Notes: generated from the sequence alone by a model not told the origin. A stretch of DNA of 64,000 nt from Kangiella koreensis DSM 16069 (GCF_000024085.1 NC_013166.1:1364001-1428000); one strand, 5' to 3'. Shown: positions 44,886 to 54,408, counted from the stretch's first letter. Numbers and translations are program-made.

Positions 44886-45793
44886 AAGGAAAAACGAACC
44901 CGATATTATTTTCACTTGAGGAACACCCTCTTGCAAATTCGCTTTGCCGTGAATTAAATTTAATCAAAGGACAATATACAAAACGACTCTTTCCTGATGG
45001 AGAGTCTTATCTGAAAATCGACTCAACCGTAACAGATACTCCTTGCATATTGTTAGCAGACTTATCGCGGCCAAACGCGAAATATCTTCCACTCATTTTT
45101 TTGCTGGACACGTTACGCGAACTGGGTGCCAAATCTATAGGACTGGTTACACCGTATCTACCATACATGCGGCAGGATCGTCGGTTTGTTGAAGGCGAAG
45201 CAGTGACATCACGACTGTTTGCTCGGACACTCTCACAACATATCGACTGGTTAGTGACTGTTGATCCACACTTACACCGTTATTACTCACTGAATGAAAT
45301 ATACAATGTTCCAACTCAAGTGGTTCAAGGGGCTCCAGCCCTAGCCGATTGGCTACAACAAAAACATGATGTACTACTGGTGGGGCCTGATACAGAAAGC
45401 GAGCAGTGGGTTTCTGAGATTTCTCGGTACAGCGGTCATCCTTATGTCATTGGTGAAAAGCATCGCTATGGTGATTTCGAAGTCGAAGTAACCTTACCCG
45501 ATATAGCTCTGCACAAGCATCGAACGGCAGTCATCATAGATGATGTTATTTCAAGTGGAGAGACCATTTTAAAATGTGTTGAAGCATTACAAAAGCAAAA
45601 TATAAAGGACATTCAATGTGCTGCCATTCATGGTTTGTTTGCTGATGACAGCGATATACGGCTATTACAATCGGGATTGCAGAAACTCTTTACTAGCAAC
45701 ACACTTCCTCACACATCTAATGTGTTTGACGTGACACTGTTACTGATAGAGCCCATCCTAAGCAGCTTGCAAATACAGGAGCTCAATAAATGA
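44882..45793 (+). CDS. Ribose-phosphate pyrophosphokinase-like protein
   Basis: This 303-residue protein is of the PRPP synthase family. The catalytic flexible-loop and ATP region reads TPYLPYMRQDRRFVEGEAV, the divalent-metal site is VTVDPHLHRY, and the PRPP-binding loop is AVIIDDVISSGETI. It is divergent from housekeeping PrsA and more like the short forms found beside AMP phosphorylase. The normal reaction makes PRPP from ribose 5-phosphate and ATP. In this gene setting it could instead connect ribose bisphosphate or PRPP with ATP recovery. ATGA overlaps occur at both ends. Confidence 0.85.
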   Translation: MKGKTNPILFSLEEHPLANSLCRELNLIKGQYTKRLFPDGESYLKIDSTVTDTPCILLADLSRPNAKYLPLIFLLDTLRELGAKSIGLVTPYLPYMRQDRRFVEGEAVTSRLFARTLSQHIDWLVTVDPHLHRYYSLNEIYNVPTQVVQGAPALADWLQQKHDVLLVGPDTESEQWVSEISRYSGHPYVIGEKHRYGDFEVEVTLPDIALHKHRTAVIIDDVISSGETILKCVEALQKQNIKDIQCAAIHGLFADDSDIRLLQSGLQKLFTSNTLPHTSNVFDVTLLLIEPILSSLQIQELNK

Positions 45794-47145
45794 AAATCAC
45801 TTTCCTCGGCGGCACTGAAACAGTTACCGGCTCAAAATTTTTGGTAGAAACCACTACTAGTCGTGTACTGGTTGATTGTGGATTATTTCAAGGCTATAAA
45901 TGGTTGCGTGAACGTAACTGGCAGGAGCCTCTTTTTGATATTAAATCATTGGATGCCGTAATTTTAACTCATGCACACCTGGATCATTCTGGCTATATCC
46001 CAGCATTATACAAGCAAGGATACAGAGGACCAGTTTATACACACCATGCTACTAAAGATTTATGCGCCATACTGCTTGCTGATAGTGGGCACATACAGGA
46101 AGAGGATGCAAAATATTATTCAAAACATAAATTAGGCAAACACGCTCATCCACAACCGCTTTATGACAGAGCTACAGCCGAAGAGTCTATGACCTTATTT
46201 CAATCGTTGGAATTTGGTGAAATTATAGTGGTTGGCGACTTGTCGTTTCATCTACAATCAGCCGGCCATATTTTAGGTGCAGGTAGCGTGATTCTTGAGG
46301 CCGAAGGAAAGCGAATAGGTTTTTCCGGCGATGTTGGGCGTCCAGATGATATATTGACACTTCCTCCCAAACCACTTCCAGATCTAGATCTATTGCTCCT
46401 TGAATCAACCTACGGTAATAGACGTCATGATACCGAAAATCCTTATAAACAGCTTGCAAAAATAGTTAATGAAGCAGCGCAAAGAGGAGGCGCTGTGCTG
46501 ATCCCTAGCTTTGCCGTGGGTCGGGCTCAAACATTACAACATATGCTCACTACACTGATGAAATCGGGTGATATTCCAAAATTACCAATCTATCTTGATA
46601 GTCCCATGGCAATCAATGTCTCTGATATCTATTGCCATTATAGCAAACTGCATCGATTGACTGATGAGGAATGCCACCGTATGTGTCAAACGACAACTTA
46701 TACCCGAAGTGTAGAGGATTCCAAAGCGTTAGCTCAACAGCATTATCCCCATATCATTATTGCAGGTAGCGGCATGGCTAGTGGCGGTAGGATATTACAT
46801 CACTTTAAACGATTGCTGGGAGATCCAAAAACAACCGTTCTTTTCAGTGGTTATCAAGCTGGCGGTACACGAGGCGCTAAAATGTTAGATGGAGCAGAAA
46901 CGGTAAAAATTCATGGTAAATGGATACCAATAAAGGCGAGGGTGGAAGTGTTACAGCACCTCTCTGGACATGGAGATTATGTTGAAATCGAACAGTGGCT
47001 AAAAAGCTCAGACCTTAAAAAACAATTATCTATCCAGTTAATCCACGGTGATCCAGAGGCGTTAGAGTCTATGCAAAATTACTTGCAGAGCGAGACCAAT
47101 TTTGAGGTAGATGTCGCAAGTTATCACAGAACATTACATGTTTAG
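45790..47145 (+). CDS. Metallo-beta-lactamase fold RNase of the beta-CASP type
   Basis: This 451-residue protein has all the motifs of bacterial beta-CASP nucleases related to CPSF73: FLGGTETVTGSKF at the N-terminus, the zinc-ligand box HAHLDHSG, SGDVGR, the beta-CASP motifs LLESTYGNR and SGMASGGR, FSGYQAGGTRGAKM, and the C-terminal LSGHGD. It should cleave RNA endo- or exonucleolytically using two zinc ions. It is coupled by ATGA overlap to the PRPP-synthase-like gene, so RNA breakdown may supply nucleotides for the phosphorylase; this link is inferred. Confidence 0.9.
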   Translation: MKITFLGGTETVTGSKFLVETTTSRVLVDCGLFQGYKWLRERNWQEPLFDIKSLDAVILTHAHLDHSGYIPALYKQGYRGPVYTHHATKDLCAILLADSGHIQEEDAKYYSKHKLGKHAHPQPLYDRATAEESMTLFQSLEFGEIIVVGDLSFHLQSAGHILGAGSVILEAEGKRIGFSGDVGRPDDILTLPPKPLPDLDLLLLESTYGNRRHDTENPYKQLAKIVNEAAQRGGAVLIPSFAVGRAQTLQHMLTTLMKSGDIPKLPIYLDSPMAINVSDIYCHYSKLHRLTDEECHRMCQTTTYTRSVEDSKALAQQHYPHIIIAGSGMASGGRILHHFKRLLGDPKTTVLFSGYQAGGTRGAKMLDGAETVKIHGKWIPIKARVEVLQHLSGHGDYVEIEQWLKSSDLKKQLSIQLIHGDPEALESMQNYLQSETNFEVDVASYHRTLHV

Positions 47146-47164
47146 AAATTTAGGAGATCAAAGG

Positions 47165-47623
47165 ATGAATATTAAAACCTTAAAAGATGTACTGCACTGG
47201 ACCAGTGAGTTTCACCAGCACCTTTCTAATTGCTTAAGCCATTGTGCCAAAAATAATAAGAATATTCGAGCAAAGCTGTACCTAGACTATTTAGCTATGC
47301 ACGAGATGTCCTTATCGAAGGCGCTGAATAGATCTGAAATAGACAGTGACATTAAAGCACTTGATACTTGGTGTTATGAATATTTAGAAAACCACCCAAT
47401 TCATAGATATAGCAACTGTGACCGCCCCTTTGCTGAGCTAGATATTGATGAGATCATTACTGAAATTCTGCACATCAATAAACAATTAATTGAGCTATAC
47501 AAGAACCTATCCGCGCGTACTGTCGCGCCAAGCGCCCAAGAGTTGCTACAAAATATTTTGGAGCTAGAAGAGCATGATGCTATGTTTATGACGAAGGGAT
47601 TTAATCGATTAAATGACTTGTAA
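47165..47623 (+). CDS. Hypothetical helical protein
   Basis: This 152-residue protein is nearly all helical (VLHWTSEFHQHLSNCLSHC, LDYLAMHEMSLSKALNR, LLQNILELEEHDAMFMTKG), which would suit a four-helix bundle of the ferritin or hemerythrin type. Scattered His, Glu and Asp residues are present, but no family metal site can be assigned. The start at 47165 follows GGAG; an earlier in-frame ATG overlaps the nuclease. The family is not recognised. Confidence 0.62.
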   Translation: MNIKTLKDVLHWTSEFHQHLSNCLSHCAKNNKNIRAKLYLDYLAMHEMSLSKALNRSEIDSDIKALDTWCYEYLENHPIHRYSNCDRPFAELDIDEIITEILHINKQLIELYKNLSARTVAPSAQELLQNILELEEHDAMFMTKGFNRLNDL

Positions 47624-47682
47624 ATAGTGCTTAATCAGTTTGGCAAGCAAGAAGGTTGTAAGATAACCTAAGGAGAAAGATC

Positions 47683-47937
47683 ATGAAAATCAATGAACTG
47701 AAATTTGGTTTGGCTACGGCTATTTCATTTGGGTTGGTGTGGCTGATTTGTAGTCTGTTAGTCTGGCTTATGCCGTCTCTGATGTTGGGTATTACTGGTC
47801 ACATGATACATGGTGATTGGTCACAGATGGGATGGCAACTTACACTAAAAGGAGTTGTTTACGGGTTGGTTGGCTGGATGCTTCTGGCTGGATTTTCCGG
47901 TTGGCTACTGGCAGTATGTTACAACAAACTTCGCTGA
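47683..47937 (+). CDS. Small membrane protein, DUF5676 type
   Basis: This 84-residue protein has two helices (ATAISFGLVWLICSLLVWLM, and LKGVVYGLVGWMLLAGFSGW) separated by a short loop with HMIHGDWSQMGW. This is the typical layout of DUF5676 proteins encoded near copper and phosphoketolase genes. The function is unknown. AAGGAG precedes the start. Confidence 0.75.
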   Translation: MKINELKFGLATAISFGLVWLICSLLVWLMPSLMLGITGHMIHGDWSQMGWQLTLKGVVYGLVGWMLLAGFSGWLLAVCYNKLR

Positions 47938-47966
47938 TGCAAAATTGATTCGATTGAATAAACCCC

Positions 47967-49094
47967 ATGAAAACTTCGGCTATAGGCATTATTAATCCAG
48001 GAAGTGCCACGCTTAAATGGGCAATATACGACTCTATAACAACAGTTGATGTCAGCGCAGAGGGGCAGTGTAAAGCCGATGAGATATCATCGCTATTACA
48101 ATCTCTAAATACAGCAGGCATCTCAATTTATATTGTCCGTTTTGTTCATGGTGGCCCCAGTTTATTCAAGCCAACTTTGATCACTGAAAGTACTTTAAGG
48201 TCTCTGGAGTCGTTAGCTGATCTGGCACCTCTTCATAACAAACTAAGCTTGAAATGTATTGTTCAACTGTTGCAATTAGATTCTCAAGCAAAAATTATCA
48301 CCGTTTTTGATACCGAGTTTTTCCATGAGTTGCCGCTAACGGCACAGCTGCTTGGATTGCCAATGTCCTTGCAGAATAAATATTCATTACGGCGCTACGG
48401 CTTCCACGGTTTTGCACATGCTGGCATGTTGGATTTCTGGCAATCGACTACGTCTGAATTTTCGCTAAAAGTTAACTCTCGTCGCTTAGTGACCATGCAG
48501 TTAGGTAGTGGTTGTTCTATGGCCGCGATACTCGATAACCGACCAATTGAGACAACCATGGGATTTACTCCGAGTGAAGGATTGCTTATGAGTACCCGCT
48601 GTGGTGACTTAGATCCCGGCCTTCTGACATGGCTACAGAAGCGTGAAGGTTGGACTCCCTTTGAAACTGAAGAGATCTTAAATAATCAGTCTGGGTGGTT
48701 TGGGGTATCAGGTGAGAGTGGGAATATGGCAGATTTATTGAGTAGCACATCGCCACAAGCTCTATTAGCTGTTGAGCTCTTCCTCCACCGAATCCGAAAA
48801 ACCTTAGGTAGTTATATTGCTTTGCTGGGTGGGCTTGATGGCATTGTCCTCAGCGGTGGTATTGCTGAGAATGCAGTATCACTTTGTTTGCGCATACTGC
48901 GAGAACTCGAATTTTTCAACATTCACGTCATAGAGCCGCAGACTGAGAAGTTTCCAACAACTCTTGGTAATCGCCAAGCCTTGTGCTTGTCCGTAGATAA
49001 TAACCAAGGTGTCCAATGTTGGATCATGAAAGGTAACGAACATCAAACCATGTTGCAGTCTGTTGCTCGCTGCAAGTGGTTTTACAAACTCTAA
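47967..49094 (+). CDS. ackA: Acetate kinase (divergent)
   Basis: This 375-residue enzyme of the acetate/propionate kinase family catalyses acetyl phosphate + ADP to acetate + ATP in this context. Family motifs are present but altered: NPGSATLKW near the N-terminus, LRRYGFHGFAHAG, the phosphate loop QLGSGCSMAAI, ETTMGFTPSEGLLMSTRCGD and LSGGIAEN. It is shorter than usual (about 400). It ends 14 bp before the phosphoketolase, which makes acetyl phosphate, so the two form an ATP-yielding pair. The ribosome site is weak. Confidence 0.92.
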   Translation: MKTSAIGIINPGSATLKWAIYDSITTVDVSAEGQCKADEISSLLQSLNTAGISIYIVRFVHGGPSLFKPTLITESTLRSLESLADLAPLHNKLSLKCIVQLLQLDSQAKIITVFDTEFFHELPLTAQLLGLPMSLQNKYSLRRYGFHGFAHAGMLDFWQSTTSEFSLKVNSRRLVTMQLGSGCSMAAILDNRPIETTMGFTPSEGLLMSTRCGDLDPGLLTWLQKREGWTPFETEEILNNQSGWFGVSGESGNMADLLSSTSPQALLAVELFLHRIRKTLGSYIALLGGLDGIVLSGGIAENAVSLCLRILRELEFFNIHVIEPQTEKFPTTLGNRQALCLSVDNNQGVQCWIMKGNEHQTMLQSVARCKWFYKL

Positions 49095-49108
49095 TAAAGG
49101 GGAAGTTG

Positions 49109-51475
49109 ATGTACCCAATTAATGAACAAGACCTACATCGCATTCAACAGCGTGCGAACTTGTATCGTTCACATTATCCAGCTTTTGCGCGCTGGGCCAA
49201 AGGATACGGTGTTATCCGACATACCGACGAAACCCAGGTACGAGTTTTCGACTTATGCCAGCAGTTACTATGTCATGGACGATATGCAAGATTTGAGGAT
49301 ATTGTAGCTATATTGTGTGCCGCTGATCGACTGGCGAGTGCTTCCATGTGGCTGGTTACACATATGACTTATGCTAGAAATGTATATCTGGATGGACATG
49401 AGCTTAACAACGAAGATTTCAAAGAGAACCCTCAGGGACACACTGGGGGATCGCTTAATATGGTTCCTGGTTATGTGGGATACCTTGCAGCTAACGTGCT
49501 AGCCGGCCATACCAGAAGCTGGTTGATGGGACAGGGGCACTGTGTGGCTGCAATTGACGCAGTCAATGTTTTGCTAGGCAATGTGTATAAAGAGCAAGAG
49601 GAGCGCTATTCACTTAACGAGCAAGGGTTATCTCGTTTGGTGCGAGACTTTTATGGCTATGCTACTGATGAAGATGGACGTCCTGAGGCGCCTTTAGGCA
49701 GTCATGTGAGCCCACACACAGCAGGCGGGTTGATCGAAGGTGGATATCTTGGGTTTGCTGAGCTGCAGTATGTTCATATGCCGTTACCAGGTGAGCGGTT
49801 AGTTGCCTTTATTAGTGATGGAGCGTTTGAGGAGCAGCGAGGCAGTGACTGGGCTCCTCGCTGGTGGAGAGCGGAGGACTGTGGTTTGGTTACGCCTGTG
49901 ATGATTGCCAATGGTCGCCGGATTGATCAACGCTCCATCATGTACCAACAAGGGGGGCTCGAGTGGTTCTACAATCATTTACAGCATAATGGTTTTAGCC
50001 CAATAACAATTGATGGTAGGGATCCTGCAGCATTTATTTGGGGAATCTTTGAATCAGAAAATAGACTCTCGGCTTGTGCAGAACAGATTGCTTCTGATCA
50101 AATGCATTACCCAGTAAGGCTACCTTATCTGATCGCGGAAACAGTAAAAGGATACGGGTTTTATGGTGCAGGAACCAATGCCTCTCATGGTACACCTTTG
50201 CCTGCAAACCCTAGATACGATGCTAAGTCCCGGACATACTTCAACCAGTATGCGCAACAGTTATATGTACCCAAAATTGAACTTGACTTAGCAATTAGTG
50301 CATTCCTCACTCATGATATTGATCTGCGGGTCAGGGAAAAAGATCATGCCCTGACACAACGTAATCCGCATATTAATGAGGTACCGAAGGCTGGCTGGCT
50401 GCAAGTCGGAAAGCTCGAATCACCTATGATTGCAGTGGATCGTGAGGTACGCGCTCTTCTGGAAGCTAATCCTGAGCTCAGGCCTCGTTTGGGCAATCCA
50501 GATGAGCTACGGAGCAACCTTATGAACCTAACACTAGACTACTTGAATCATCGGGTATTAACACCAGAAAAAGGGGTTGCAGAGTCGATACATGGTGGGG
50601 TGATTACCGCCCTGAATGAAGAGGCGGTTGTCAGTGCTGCTTTAGCAAATAAGGGGGGAATCAATCTGGTTGTATCTTATGAAGCTTTCGCCGTGAAAAT
50701 GCTGGGCGCTTTACGGCAGGAGATTATTTTTGTTCGTCATCAAAAGGTATTGAACCGACAGCCGCAATGGCTTTCTGTGCCCGTTATTGTAACATCTCAC
50801 CTTTGGGAAAATGGTAAAAACGAACAATCCCATCAGGATCCAACTTTTGGCGAAGCTTTTTTAGGTGAAATGAGTGATACTTCCCGGGCTATATATCCTG
50901 GTGACAGCAATACAGCGATTGCTTGTATTCGTGAGTGTTATAGAACTAGGGGGCAGATCTGGGCGCTCACTATACCCAAACAGTCGCTGGAAACATTTTT
51001 TACTCCTGAACAGACCAAAATGCTGTTGCAGTATGGTGCATTCACCCTATTTGGGGAAGGTGATATACAGCTGGTTGCTGTTGGTGCCTACCAATTGCGC
51101 GTTTGCTTCGAGGTGCATCAGCGGCTTAGTGCGGCAGGAGTCAAAAGTTGTGTCACCTATATGATCGAGCCAGGACGTTTCCGCAATGCAAGAGATTCGC
51201 TGGAAAGTTCTTTCATAGTCGACGATGTTACTCGAGAAAATTTGTTTCCACCAGATATAGCATTACGTGTATTCGTCGCTCACATGCGACCTGAAACTCT
51301 GGCAGGCATTTGTCGGCCTTTAGATCTCGGGATCAGCAAAACTCTCTATTTTGGATTCATTAATCACGGTGGTACATTGGACACACAGGGGCTGTTAAAA
51401 GCAAATCACTCGGATACCGACAGCGTTCATACAGCGATTTGTCAAAGACTCTTAAGAAATGAACCTAGACAGTGA
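49109..51475 (+). CDS. xfp: Phosphoketolase (divergent XFP family)
   Basis: This 788-residue thiamine-diphosphate enzyme would split xylulose 5-phosphate (and perhaps fructose 6-phosphate) with phosphate to acetyl phosphate plus glyceraldehyde 3-phosphate (or erythrose 4-phosphate). Recognisable parts are HTGGSLNMVPGYVGYLAANV, GQGHCVAAIDAVNVLLGN and SHLWENGKNEQSHQDPTFGE. The pyrophosphate-binding motif is changed: AFISDGAFEEQRGSDW followed by IANGRRIDQRS replaces the GDGEAETG and NGYKI forms of well-known phosphoketolases. The start at 49109 follows AAAGGGGAAG. It directly follows acetate kinase. Confidence 0.9.
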   Translation: MYPINEQDLHRIQQRANLYRSHYPAFARWAKGYGVIRHTDETQVRVFDLCQQLLCHGRYARFEDIVAILCAADRLASASMWLVTHMTYARNVYLDGHELNNEDFKENPQGHTGGSLNMVPGYVGYLAANVLAGHTRSWLMGQGHCVAAIDAVNVLLGNVYKEQEERYSLNEQGLSRLVRDFYGYATDEDGRPEAPLGSHVSPHTAGGLIEGGYLGFAELQYVHMPLPGERLVAFISDGAFEEQRGSDWAPRWWRAEDCGLVTPVMIANGRRIDQRSIMYQQGGLEWFYNHLQHNGFSPITIDGRDPAAFIWGIFESENRLSACAEQIASDQMHYPVRLPYLIAETVKGYGFYGAGTNASHGTPLPANPRYDAKSRTYFNQYAQQLYVPKIELDLAISAFLTHDIDLRVREKDHALTQRNPHINEVPKAGWLQVGKLESPMIAVDREVRALLEANPELRPRLGNPDELRSNLMNLTLDYLNHRVLTPEKGVAESIHGGVITALNEEAVVSAALANKGGINLVVSYEAFAVKMLGALRQEIIFVRHQKVLNRQPQWLSVPVIVTSHLWENGKNEQSHQDPTFGEAFLGEMSDTSRAIYPGDSNTAIACIRECYRTRGQIWALTIPKQSLETFFTPEQTKMLLQYGAFTLFGEGDIQLVAVGAYQLRVCFEVHQRLSAAGVKSCVTYMIEPGRFRNARDSLESSFIVDDVTRENLFPPDIALRVFVAHMRPETLAGICRPLDLGISKTLYFGFINHGGTLDTQGLLKANHSDTDSVHTAICQRLLRNEPRQ

Positions 51476-51553
51476 AAATGGTCATAGACTGTCCCACTGA
51501 TTTCTTTTTCGTGAGCGAGCTGAATGCTTCAGGGTGATAACATAGGTCTATAA

Positions 51554-52687
51554 ATGAAAAGTACTAGCTGTGAAAAAAAATGCGCCCCCAATAAAGGTGA
51601 GATATCGACTTCACCCTCTGTTAATAGCTTTCAGTTATTTACAGAAGGTGATGATCTATACTCATCCATGTTGACCGCAATAACTGGAGCCAAAGAAGCT
51701 ATAAGGCTTGAAAGCTATATCTTTTCTGATGACTCGATAGGGAGCCAATTTTGCGAGGCACTTGCTGAACGGGCTAGGGCTGGTATCAAGGTAAGGGTTC
51801 ATATAGACGCGGCAGGTTCATTATTTTGGTTTTCGCGTAAAATGCAACACCAACTACGTAGCAACTATGTTGAGCTTCATTGGTTTCACCGTTGGAGTTG
51901 GCACAAACCTTGGCGCTATAATCGACGAAATCATCGCAAGTTACTTGTAGTAGATAACCATGTTGCCTTTCTTGGTGGATTCAATATTCATAAAGAAAAC
52001 TCTCAAGCTATGTATGGAGATTTGCGTTGGCGAGATACTCATATAAGCATCAGAGGACCACTTGTTGAGGTGGCTTCACAGTTGTTTGACTCATTTTGGC
52101 AACGTCGCCTGTATTGGTTACCCGAGCAGGAGCAGGAGCAGCAGGGCGGTAGACTGCTACACAATCATACTCGGACCTGTCGTCACCGTCTTCGATGCAT
52201 ATATAGTGGTGCGTTTGCGAATGCCAAAAAGTATATTTATCTTACAACACCATATTTTGTCCCCGACAGTTATACGCTTGAACAATTACGCAAGGCCGCA
52301 GAGCGCGGTGTGGACGTCAGATTATTACTCCCTCGTAAGAGTGATGTGCGTATTACAAGCTGGGCCGCTCACCATGTTTACGCTTCTTTATTTGCGTTCG
52401 GAGTAAGGGTTTATGAGTACCTTCCAAGAGTGCTACATGCAAAAACTGTTGTTATTGATGATGACTGGATTATAGTGGGAACTGCTAACCTTGACTATCG
52501 TAGTTTATTTATTAATTACGAAATTAATCTAGAAGCTACAGATCGGAAATTGGCGGCAGAACTAAAAGAGCAGTTCTTACAAGATTTATCACAGTCGGAG
52601 TTCATATTATCTAGAAATTGGGAGCGGCGTGGGTTAAAGTCGCGTTGTTTGGAGCTGCTTGCAATAATCTTAAAACGATGGCTGTAA
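51554..52687 (+). CDS. Phospholipase D-family protein, cardiolipin synthase-like
   Basis: This 377-residue protein has two HKD motifs: NHRKLLVVDNHVAFLGGFN (about residues 126-144) and HAKTVVIDDDWIIVGTANLD (about 295-314). Both catalytic His-Lys-Asp sets are complete. It has no N-terminal membrane helices, unlike ClsA, and is nearest to ClsB-type cardiolipin synthases. It would transfer phosphatidyl groups between lipids. It is the last gene of the long plus-strand run, 78 bp after the phosphoketolase. Confidence 0.85.
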   Translation: MKSTSCEKKCAPNKGEISTSPSVNSFQLFTEGDDLYSSMLTAITGAKEAIRLESYIFSDDSIGSQFCEALAERARAGIKVRVHIDAAGSLFWFSRKMQHQLRSNYVELHWFHRWSWHKPWRYNRRNHRKLLVVDNHVAFLGGFNIHKENSQAMYGDLRWRDTHISIRGPLVEVASQLFDSFWQRRLYWLPEQEQEQQGGRLLHNHTRTCRHRLRCIYSGAFANAKKYIYLTTPYFVPDSYTLEQLRKAAERGVDVRLLLPRKSDVRITSWAAHHVYASLFAFGVRVYEYLPRVLHAKTVVIDDDWIIVGTANLDYRSLFINYEINLEATDRKLAAELKEQFLQDLSQSEFILSRNWERRGLKSRCLELLAIILKRWL

Positions 52688-52747
52688 GCATATTCTTTTT
52701 TAGTATGAGTTGATTTGAGCGTTAGCCATAGCTGGCTTCCTATATCC

Positions 52748-53593
52748 TCAAACTATCCGGTTTCTGGATGATAATATTACAAGCGGTATTGTGCCTATGA
52801 TCATAAGTATACCCAACCATTGTACTAAAGATAGGGATTCGGAAAAATATACTAAGCCAAAATAAAGCCCAAAAACTGGAGTTAAAAAACTATAAATATT
52901 CAGTTTATAGAGTGGAGCCTTGTCCATCAACCAGAACCACAGAATAAATGGCAGGGCAGTTCCCGGTAGCGCTAATGCGAGCAATATCCAAGTATAGTCC
53001 CAATTAAAAGAAAAGGGTAACAAGGGAACTTGAAATACCGTGATCAACCCTAAAGGAATTGACCCCAGCAATAGTTGAAAACCCATGGCATAGAGAATGT
53101 TGATACTATTGGCCATTTTTTTTAGTAGAACGTTACTGATTGCAATACCTAAAGCTGCAATAAGAACAAATAAAATACCACTTACAGGTTGGCTCCCAAC
53201 TGTCAAAAAACTTTCTACGCTAATGATAATAACACCTGTAAATCCGAGTATTGTACCAAATAAAGCCAACTTTCCTATGCGCTCCTTCAGAAAGAACCAT
53301 CCAAGAATGCCAGCTATCAATGGCTGCGTATTCGTAATCACGGTAGCCAAGCCCGGTGTTATTAAGCTCCCTGCGTAAAACATTCCCCAAAAACCGATAC
53401 TGGTTGCAGTGATGCCAATGGCTATGATGTAACCGTATTCTTTTATTCCTTTGGGCACGGGGCGATTCAGAAGTCTAGCAATACAAAGCAGAGTAATTCC
53501 TGCTATCACGGATCTAAGGAATGCGGTTAGCATTATAGGAGCATATGGCAGACTGAGTCGAATAAGTGGATAACAAATTGACCAAAGTGCCAT
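52748..53593 (-). CDS. EamA/DMT-superfamily transporter
   Basis: This transporter has two EamA repeats (AFLRSVIAGITLLCIARLL, then LLLGSIPLGLITVF) and about ten helices. The ATG at 53593 lies in the middle of the first helix (TLIAVLVMALWSICYPLI), and the frame stays open for at least 15 codons upstream (KTNPFLNSTT before the helix). The true start is probably upstream at a non-ATG codon. The substrate is unknown. It faces the phospholipase-like gene, with no clear terminator between. Confidence 0.8.
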   Translation of the reverse strand: MALWSICYPLIRLSLPYAPIMLTAFLRSVIAGITLLCIARLLNRPVPKGIKEYGYIIAIGITATSIGFWGMFYAGSLITPGLATVITNTQPLIAGILGWFFLKERIGKLALFGTILGFTGVIIISVESFLTVGSQPVSGILFVLIAALGIAISNVLLKKMANSINILYAMGFQLLLGSIPLGLITVFQVPLLPFSFNWDYTWILLALALPGTALPFILWFWLMDKAPLYKLNIYSFLTPVFGLYFGLVYFSESLSLVQWLGILMIIGTIPLVILSSRNRIV

Positions 53594-54040
53594 GACCAGA
53601 ACAGCTATTAAAGTGGTGGAGTTTAGAAAAGGATTTGTCTTATTAATAATAGCAATGCTCCAATCTATGCGTAGCGTGCTTAGATAAAAAAATTAGCTAA
53701 TGACTGCCAATACCTAAAGTTGTGTCTGGCGCTATACTAGCACGCCACCAAGCTTTCCGTGTACTAATGCTTATGCAAATAAGGCCAAAGATGTCAGAGC
53801 GTTGATTGTTACATCAATAAAAAGAGGACCTTTGCCACTAGGAGATTACAGATTTGTAATTTTTTGGTCATCTGCATGACAGCTAAAATTGGTTACTGTA
53901 ATTGTATCATATGATTGTTTAATGACTATCTTTAGTTAGTCCCTAGTCATCAAGATAGGCGTAACTAATTGCTCACGCATTAACCCCAAACAATAATCAG
54001 CGAGGTCTCTACTTATTCATGCTGATTGCCAAGGAGAAAA
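53594..54040. other. Intergenic region with CopR box
   Basis: These 447 bp contain the likely upstream start of the DMT gene on the minus strand (53594 to about 53660), CopR box 3 at 53844-53861 and a possible -10 (TATCAT) about 50 bp beyond. No other gene is visible. Confidence 0.5.
53844..53861. promoter_or_regulatory. Candidate CopR box 3
   Basis: GATTACA-GATT-TGTAATT matches boxes 1 and 2 in the GATTACA and TGTAA halves. As in box 1, a GTCATCT sequence follows a few bases later. It lies about 190 bp before the NTF2-like pseudogene and the PII-like gene. Confidence 0.6.
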
Positions 54041-54377
54041 AATGTACTTAATTATATGCACAACAACAACAAATTTAATTAAAAAAAAAGTCTTGGCAAG
54101 CTCTGATATTATTGACGGCGTCATATATATCATCACCAAGTTTGATGGCAGGAGTTGCTCCTGGTTCACATGAGGTAATACAGTCTGGCCCTTATTCGCA
54201 AGCTGGCCAAATTGTCGTTGATTCCACAAGGCACTCCGCTGTGGGGGTACCAAAGCTTCACTCAAATCATTATCAGATGATGTGTATATTTATGAGGGAA
54301 AAAGTGTCGAGACGTTGGAACTAATTAAGCAAGATGGTAATTGGAAAGTTGTGCATGTTCACTGGTCCCAGAGGTGA
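54041..54377 (+). pseudogene. Decayed NTF2/SnoaL-like (DUF4440) gene
   Basis: An excellent ribosome site (AAGGAGA) leads into ATG 54041, but that frame stops after 43 codons. Other frames give SHEVIQSGPYSQAGQIVVD, then after a shift HKALRCGGTKASLKSLSDDV with YIYEGKSVE, then TLELIKQDGNWKVVHVHWSQ to TGA at 54375. This is the beginning and end of an NTF2-like domain with the central sheet deleted between SVE and TLEL. The end resembles the NTF2-like domain at 16135-17190 ([12 protein letters not shown]). It stands behind CopR box 3. Confidence 0.65.
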
Positions 54378-54408
54378 ATTTTAGAAACTTGAATAAAAGG
54401 TAAGGCTT

